Assembly: GCA_964650965.1 (NCBI GenBank)
Contig: CAZYYO010000072.1
Span: 1 to 10,646 of the forward strand
Origin: CAZYYO01 sp964650965
GTDB taxonomy: Bacteria; Bacillota; Clostridia; Lachnospirales; Lachnospiraceae
DNA: 10,646 nucleotides
Direction: 5' to 3'
Part shown: one piece after another, positions 5,670-10,646 of the stretch
Layout: each line of letters starts with the position of its first letter
Numbering within the stretch: position 1 is the stretch's first letter
Notes under the pieces: generated by a model
What the model saw: the letters and a program-made list of their open reading frames with translations, nothing else
Told to the model about the DNA's origin: nothing
Database searches by the model: none
Made by a program: the position numbers and the translations under genes

Positions 5670-5903
5670 ATGGGGAATAAGGAGCAGGGAGATCTGAAAA
5701 AGCTAAAGAGAAGCGAATTATTAGAGCTGCTTCTGGATCGGAGTAAAGAGGTGGAACATCTTCGCATTTATCTGGAAGATGCCAATCGGAGGATTACAGA
5801 ATATGAGGAGCTTATAGAGCAGATGGGATCGCTGAATGAGTCCATCGAGAACCTGAAACAGATTGTGAACAAGGCAGAAGAAGGAATATATTGTGGAAGA
5901 TAG
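5670..5903 (+). CDS. Small coiled-coil protein preceding signal peptidase
   Basis: 77 residues from ATG 5670. A TTG at 5652 in the same frame overlaps the GGAGG (5654-5658) and is unlikely; an ATG at 5663 is out of frame and stops after five codons. The protein is highly charged and helical, with no membrane segment. It begins with LKKLKRSELLELLLDRSKEV and continues in heptad-like spacing of Leu/Ile to IENLKQIVNKAEE, so a coiled coil over most of its length is likely. I recall similar short proteins next to signal peptidase and LPXTG genes in Lachnospiraceae, sometimes loosely named DNA repair proteins; nothing here supports DNA repair. Its last 11 bases overlap the signal peptidase gene, suggesting coupled synthesis and perhaps a physical partnership. 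Confidence 0.8.
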   Translation: MGNKEQGDLKKLKRSELLELLLDRSKEVEHLRIYLEDANRRITEYEELIEQMGSLNESIENLKQIVNKAEEGIYCGR

Positions 5904-6537
5904 GAATAGAATATTAGAGCCTAAAAACACAACAAATGAATCCGAACATAAATACTTCAAAAAGAAAAAGTATGAGGATCTCCAAATCGAAGAACTGCGG
6001 GGAGAGCTTCGGAGAGTAAAGTACAATCACAGATTTATTGGGATGCTTTTGAATACGGCAGGGACACTTTTGGTAGCCGCTGCTGCTGCAGTATTAATTG
6101 CCTATCTTTGGATTCCAGTTATGCAGGTGACGGGAAGTTCGATGTCGCCTACATTGTCAGAAAATCAGGTGCTTGTGGCTTCCAAATTGGATCAATATGA
6201 GACAGGAGATATCCTTGCATTTTATTATAACAATAAATTGCTTGTGAAGAGAGTGATTGCGCTCCCTGGGGACTGGGTGACAATTACAGACGATGGAACA
6301 GTATATGTGAATGATATTGCAATTGAGGAACCATATCTATCGGAGAAAGCGCTTGGGGACTGCAACATTGAGTTTCCATATCAGGTACCGGAGTCAAGAA
6401 TATTTGTGATGGGAGATCATCGTAGTGTTTCGTTGGATTCAAGAAATACATCTGTGGGATGTATTTCTGAAGAACAGATACTCGGGAAGGTAAAGCTATG
6501 TATATGGCCATTGTCAGACATTGGAAAGGTTGACTAA
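5893..6537 (+). CDS. lepB: Type I signal peptidase (S26 family)
   Basis: 214 residues from GTG 5893, with AAGGA (5881-5885) 7 bases upstream. It removes signal peptides on the outer face of the membrane. An unusually long cytoplasmic N-terminus (about 1-50), basic and helical (YEDLQIEELRGELRRVKYN), precedes one membrane helix (about 52-76). Catalytic Ser83 lies in GSSMSPTLSE and general base Lys119 in LVKRVIALPGD. The conserved box E appears as MGDHRSVSLDSR (173-184), with His in place of the usual Asn. It overlaps the coiled-coil gene by 11 bases and ends 22 bases before the large surface protein gene, so it is probably a dedicated peptidase for that protein, as in Gram-positive pilus loci. 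It is likely one of several signal peptidases in the cell; the symbol is generic. Confidence 0.92.
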   Translation: MEDRNRILEPKNTTNESEHKYFKKKKYEDLQIEELRGELRRVKYNHRFIGMLLNTAGTLLVAAAAAVLIAYLWIPVMQVTGSSMSPTLSENQVLVASKLDQYETGDILAFYYNNKLLVKRVIALPGDWVTITDDGTVYVNDIAIEEPYLSEKALGDCNIEFPYQVPESRIFVMGDHRSVSLDSRNTSVGCISEEQILGKVKLCIWPLSDIGKVD

Positions 6538-6540
6538 TTA

Positions 6541-6551
6541 AGGGAAGGGGG
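6541..6551 (+). promoter_or_regulatory. Ribosome binding site deciding the GTG start at 6560
   Basis: AGGGAAGGGGG ends 8 bases before GTG 6560. The nearby ATG at 6567 is out of frame with the long coding region, and there is no earlier in-frame start with a good site, so the GTG is chosen. Confidence 0.75.
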
Positions 6552-6559
6552 ATAGCAGC

Positions 6560-9500
6560 GTGGATCATGAACTGGTAAAGCAAGGGGCAGAAAGATTATC
6601 GAAGCAGCACCGAAGGAAGCGCTGGTGGACGGGTGTTGTTATCATGGCACTTATTGTTCTTGCAGGGACAGTAAGACTGCTTACGTACTCTGCCGCTGCA
6701 ACCAATCAAGCGGGAGATGGGATCCAGCTTCAGGATCAGTGGATTAAGAATATTACACTTTCTTATACGAATAATCCAGGAGATTGGGAAGTGTGGTCAG
6801 AAGTAACAAGTGATATGAATGTGTCTGGAACGGATCATCTCCGGTTCCATATCTCTTATATCATACCGGAAAACACCTTTGATGCACAAAATACCAACAC
6901 TGTTATCTATCAGATTCCAATTGAAAATAAAATTGAAAAATTGAAGGAACAGACGGGAGATATCATAAATCCAAGTACGGGTGGTGTAATTGGAACATAT
7001 TCCATCAGCGAGGCTGGGGAGATGAAGATGATATTTGAAAATTCATTTTTGTCTTCCAATAAGGACAGTGCGATAAATGGAAAGGTTGCAGTGGAATTCG
7101 CAGCCGGGGATGTGAAGAAGAACCAGGAAGGCAAGATAGAATTACCATTTTCTGATAGATTGGAAATACATTTTCCAACGATAGTCATAAAGGAAAATCA
7201 CAGCATTCAAATCCAAAAGCATGCACAGATTATGGATAAGGAAAATGGTGTGATTCTGTATACAATTCAAGTATCTTCCATAAATGGAACCGCTGGAGAT
7301 ATATCCCTGTCAGATGTGATGGGAATCAGGGATGCAAATGGAACTATTTCAGATGAGATAGCCCAAAGACTTTCAGAAGTGGCAGTTACAAAGAATGGCA
7401 AGACACAGCTGGAACAGGTGACTACTTCACTGCCAGCAACACTTCCTAAGCTTGAAGCCGGGGAATACTATACCATTACATATAAAGCGCAGATTCAAAG
7501 GGAACTGCTGGATGCGTATAATATACTCACCATCAACAATAGAGTGAAGGCATCCTTTGTGGATTCCAACGGGCAGGAATATACAGCGGAGTCCTCCTGT
7601 GATGTCCGTTTTGAAAAGGTCACCTTTACTAAATCAAACAGCGCCGCGGATGGAAAAATCAAGTGGAGCATTCGAATCAATGAGAGTAAAGCGGATATCA
7701 GCGGCTGGGTCTTATGGGATAGTATGGCAAAGGATGTCATTGGCAAGGTTACGATTACACCGGATCCGGTTAAGCATACAGGAAGCTCTAGTATTGAATT
7801 CGATGAAGAGGGAAAATATACATTTCCACAGGGATCCAGGGAGACCTATACCATCGTCTACGAGACAGAAGAACCCCTTGGGGATCAGATTCATGTGATG
7901 AATAAGGCAACCTTGACGCCTCCAGGAGGAGATCCTTCTGAGACAGAATCCCATTGCTATGTGAATAACAATCCAATCATAAAGGAAGGGAACATGGCTC
8001 CAGAGCTGGACGAGACAGATCCAGAGCATAAGCTTGCAATCATTCATTGGAAGGTGACCATTCAGCCGAACAATGACATACCAGCAGGCTGGATCTACAA
8101 GGATCAGCTGGAGGGGAATCAGTGGTTTACCTGGGAACAGGTGAAGGAGGCTGCAAATTCCCTGAATCGAATTGCACAAACTAAGAATTTCTACGCAATC
8201 GATGAGAACGGCAAACAAACGGATTGTGAGCATTTGAAGGAAAATGTAAAGTATAAAGGCTTTCAAGCGACTTTTTCCAGTAAGCTGCCAAAAGGAGAAG
8301 CCTATGTATTTTCCTATGAATCCACAGCGGATGTGGGAGCTGGGGAGCGCAACCTCACCTATAAGAATACTGCGTTTGTGAATCAGATTTCAAAGGAGAA
8401 AACAGTAACCTATGAGTCCTCAAAGGCAGAGGTTACAAAATACGATACCACGGGCGGAACCTACGACAGTGAAGACAGCACACATAACTATTATGAACTG
8501 GACAATGGCAGACTGTCCTGGCGAATTGAGACATATCTTCCACAGAGTGCGAAAGGGCATGAGATAACGCTCACAGAGTATCTGCCAGAAGACCTGACAC
8601 TAGAGGAACTAAGGGTATCTTTTTCTGGGGACGCTTCACAGGTAGTGTTTGATATGAGCAAACTGAAGGAAGCAAAAGCGGATACACAGGAAGTGACCCT
8701 GAGCGGGAAGACGTATCAGCTATCCGCCCAAAATATGGGAGAGGGAATATATGATATCACGATTCCAAAGGAGCTGGCAGAGTACAGTGCCAGTTCAAAC
8801 CGGGCATTTCTAGTGGATGTGGCAGCAAGGATACCAGATACTTACCTCTGGGTGCAGGATGAAAAGAACACCTATTTCTACTCAGGTGTATTTGAGAATA
8901 AAGTCGCAGTGACCAGAAAGGATGCCCAGAAAGATATAGTAATTGGAGAAGACTCACAGAAACAGACCATCCAAAAGGATGAGAAAGCGAATATGATTCA
9001 AAAGTCAATGATCTCGGATAAGAAAGGAAGTACACTGGTCAACAATGTGTTAGTCTATTCCTTAAAAATCAATCCGGATGGGAAGGATCTTGTGAAGAAT
9101 TCTTCCACAATCACCTTCCTTGACCAGCTGACATATTCCAATCAGAATCGTGAGAAGCCAATATCAGTAGCGTTAATTCCAGGGTCCCTGAAAGTATATA
9201 AGATGAACAAGGATGGCACAGAAGGGGAGCCCCTCTCGCTGAAGGACACTCCGTATACCTATGAAGCAGCACAGGATGCGAATAAGCAGAATACATGCAA
9301 AATCACCATGACAATTCCGGATGGAATGCCACTTGTAATAACCTATCGCTACTATGTGAATTGTGAGAAGGATACCTGGATCAGTGGCTCCATCGTAAAT
9401 ACTGCTAAGCTGCTGGGAACAGAAATCGATTATTCCCATGAAACAACAGTGGGAGAGTTCCAGTATCAGGAGAGCTCCGCAACCGCAAGTAAATTGGGAA

Positions 9501-10646
9501 TTACCATGGTAAAAGTGGATCGGAATAATAATGCCATAACATTGGCTGGTGCAGAATTTGAGCTGAGTCAATATAACAAGGAGAGCCAGCAATATGAGAA
9601 AATGCAAACCTTTGTAACAGGGGAGGATGGCATCTTATCCATTGCAAGCAACTCGAAGAACGACATTACGTACAATCACGCATACCGCCTAATAGAGACC
9701 AAAGCCCCAGAAGGCTATCTGATGGACCCGACACCAAGGGATTTTTACATTGAATCAACGGATACACAGACGTACCCATATGTATTTCCGGAGGATTATA
9801 AGGGGAAGAAATATATCAATGGGCAGCAGGAGTATATCTCAAATGAGAGATGCACCACTGCAATTTGGGTGAAGAAAGAGTGGATGGATCACGACAACCG
9901 TTTCACCGAAGCGGATGTAGATGCAATCGCATTTGATCTGCACCAGCTGGATTCTACACTTCCACCAGCCAGTGAGAGATGTAATGTAACACTGAAATAT
10001 AGAAATGTCGAAGGAGAAGAAGAGACACGGGTAGTTCAGGCAATGAAGGGGAGCCAGATTACCTTAGTCGTAGAAACGAAGGATGACTGGTTTAATTATT
10101 TCAGTGATCAGACGAAGTGCGTGAAGCTTGCTATCTCCGGTGCAGCTATGATTGCTTCCAATAATCTGGAAGAAGTGCAGCAGACCTCAGACATAAATTG
10201 GCATCGCAGGTATACTGTGGAGCTTCAAGTGAATGGAGATGCAGAGCTTACGAATTTTCCAGCGCTGTATCCGGTAAATCCAACCATAACCGGTGAAGTG
10301 GCTTCAGACCAAGAGAGCACCCCCCAGGACGTAATCATTGGAACCTATTCCGTATCCAAGGCGGAGGGTTGGAAGTGGGATAGCACCACAGCAGGAGCTG
10401 GAGGAAGTGACTTGGGACTCCCATCGAAATCAATACAGCAGGATGGGAAAATGCATTATTACTCCTACTACATCAGAGAACAGGATGGGGAAACGTATCA
10501 GGTGAAATACAGCACAGATGTATCTGGAATTACATTTGGCACCATTACCATGACAAATACGGTTACCAAAGGATATATTCTCCCGGACACAGGTGGTACG
10601 GGAACAATGGGATATATGTTTGGCGGATGGACGCTTATAGCAGCGG
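6560..10646 (+). CDS. Large LPXTG-anchored adhesin/pilin-like protein with SpaA and Cna-B domains (3' end cut)
   Basis: 1362 codons are open without a stop to the window end. The N-terminus is a long basic n-region (KQHRRKRWW, 16-23), then a hydrophobic segment (about 24-42) and SAAA, a Sec signal of about 47 residues. Residues 55-975 form several related beta-rich modules, beginning near 55, 216, 349, 482, 642 and 811. A SpaA-like domain follows (about 981-1095) with KVD (Lys985), LIETKAPEGYL (Glu1046) and a candidate Asn1095, the expected Lys-Glu-Asn set for an internal isopeptide bond. A Cna-B-type domain follows, from IWVKKEW (1102-1108) through YYIREQ (Glu1307) to TMTNT (Asn1333); it spans about 230 residues, far longer than usual. 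The sorting motif LPDTGG is at 1341-1346, followed by the start of a hydrophobic tail. Expected fate: cleavage by the neighbouring signal peptidase, then sortase anchoring to the wall. Ligand unknown. Confidence 0.93.
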   Translation, partial: MDHELVKQGAERLSKQHRRKRWWTGVVIMALIVLAGTVRLLTYSAAATNQAGDGIQLQDQWIKNITLSYTNNPGDWEVWSEVTSDMNVSGTDHLRFHISYIIPENTFDAQNTNTVIYQIPIENKIEKLKEQTGDIINPSTGGVIGTYSISEAGEMKMIFENSFLSSNKDSAINGKVAVEFAAGDVKKNQEGKIELPFSDRLEIHFPTIVIKENHSIQIQKHAQIMDKENGVILYTIQVSSINGTAGDISLSDVMGIRDANGTISDEIAQRLSEVAVTKNGKTQLEQVTTSLPATLPKLEAGEYYTITYKAQIQRELLDAYNILTINNRVKASFVDSNGQEYTAESSCDVRFEKVTFTKSNSAADGKIKWSIRINESKADISGWVLWDSMAKDVIGKVTITPDPVKHTGSSSIEFDEEGKYTFPQGSRETYTIVYETEEPLGDQIHVMNKATLTPPGGDPSETESHCYVNNNPIIKEGNMAPELDETDPEHKLAIIHWKVTIQPNNDIPAGWIYKDQLEGNQWFTWEQVKEAANSLNRIAQTKNFYAIDENGKQTDCEHLKENVKYKGFQATFSSKLPKGEAYVFSYESTADVGAGERNLTYKNTAFVNQISKEKTVTYESSKAEVTKYDTTGGTYDSEDSTHNYYELDNGRLSWRIETYLPQSAKGHEITLTEYLPEDLTLEELRVSFSGDASQVVFDMSKLKEAKADTQEVTLSGKTYQLSAQNMGEGIYDITIPKELAEYSASSNRAFLVDVAARIPDTYLWVQDEKNTYFYSGVFENKVAVTRKDAQKDIVIGEDSQKQTIQKDEKANMIQKSMISDKKGSTLVNNVLVYSLKINPDGKDLVKNSSTITFLDQLTYSNQNREKPISVALIPGSLKVYKMNKDGTEGEPLSLKDTPYTYEAAQDANKQNTCKITMTIPDGMPLVITYRYYVNCEKDTWISGSIVNTAKLLGTEIDYSHETTVGEFQYQESSATASKLGITMVKVDRNNNAITLAGAEFELSQYNKESQQYEKMQTFVTGEDGILSIASNSKNDITYNHAYRLIETKAPEGYLMDPTPRDFYIESTDTQTYPYVFPEDYKGKKYINGQQEYISNERCTTAIWVKKEWMDHDNRFTEADVDAIAFDLHQLDSTLPPASERCNVTLKYRNVEGEEETRVVQAMKGSQITLVVETKDDWFNYFSDQTKCVKLAISGAAMIASNNLEEVQQTSDINWHRRYTVELQVNGDAELTNFPALYPVNPTITGEVASDQESTPQDVIIGTYSVSKAEGWKWDSTTAGAGGSDLGLPSKSIQQDGKMHYYSYYIREQDGETYQVKYSTDVSGITFGTITMTNTVTKGYILPDTGGTGTMGYMFGGWTLIAA

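Noticed and set aside
5663..5680. Five-codon reading frame (ATG GGG TAT GGG GAA TAA) after GGAGG
   Set aside because: Only 4 bases from the ribosome binding site and extremely short; the in-frame ATG at 5670 opens the real coiled-coil gene.
7712..8266. Minus-strand 184-codon reading frame
   Set aside because: Antisense to the large surface protein, which is continuous and clearly coding; the shadow protein has no domain I recognise.
9173..9607. Minus-strand 144-codon reading frame
   Set aside because: Antisense to the surface protein, including its SpaA domain; Cys/His/Ile-rich composition and no ribosome binding site.

Overview
The window looks like a chromosomal segment of a Gram-positive anaerobe of the class Clostridia, most likely Lachnospiraceae. 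The reasons are: an enolase C-terminus and a SecG of Firmicutes type, an LPXTG surface protein with SpaA/Cna-B domains, a DUF4860-type gene in a pilus-like cluster, moderate-to-low GC content, and strong AGGAGG-type ribosome binding sites with several GTG starts. This family assignment rests on remembered resemblance, not on a search.

Layout. Bases 1-101 (+) are the 3' end of enolase. Bases 105-216 hold four 28-bp tandem repeats; the last copy is the 3' end of the convergent pilT gene. A tightly packed seven-gene operon then occupies 5106 down to 189 on the minus strand. In transcription order it encodes a transglutaminase-like lipoprotein, a PilC/GspF-type inner-membrane platform protein, four small single-pass membrane proteins of pseudopilin or minor-pilin type, and a PilT-type retraction ATPase. 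A short divergent promoter region (about 5107-5282) separates it from secG (5283-5522, +), which ends in a strong hairpin terminator overlapped by a perfect 13-bp inverted repeat. A second plus-strand operon follows: a small coiled-coil protein (5670-5903), a type I signal peptidase (5893-6537), and a very large surface protein (6560 to beyond the window end). The window cuts that protein just after its LPDTG sorting motif.

How the parts fit. The minus-strand operon looks like a pared-down type IV pilus or type II secretion-like machine: platform, retraction motor and minor pilin-like proteins are present. The extension ATPase PilB, a clear major pilin, the prepilin peptidase and PilM/N/O are not in the window. 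The plus-strand operon resembles a sortase-type surface protein locus with its own signal peptidase; a sortase would be expected downstream.

In clostridia enolase and secG are usually neighbours, followed by rnr and smpB. Here about 5 kb of pilus genes separate eno from secG, and a surface-protein locus follows secG, so the window looks like two surface-structure modules placed in a conserved housekeeping block. No transposase, integrase, tRNA, rRNA or CRISPR array was seen.
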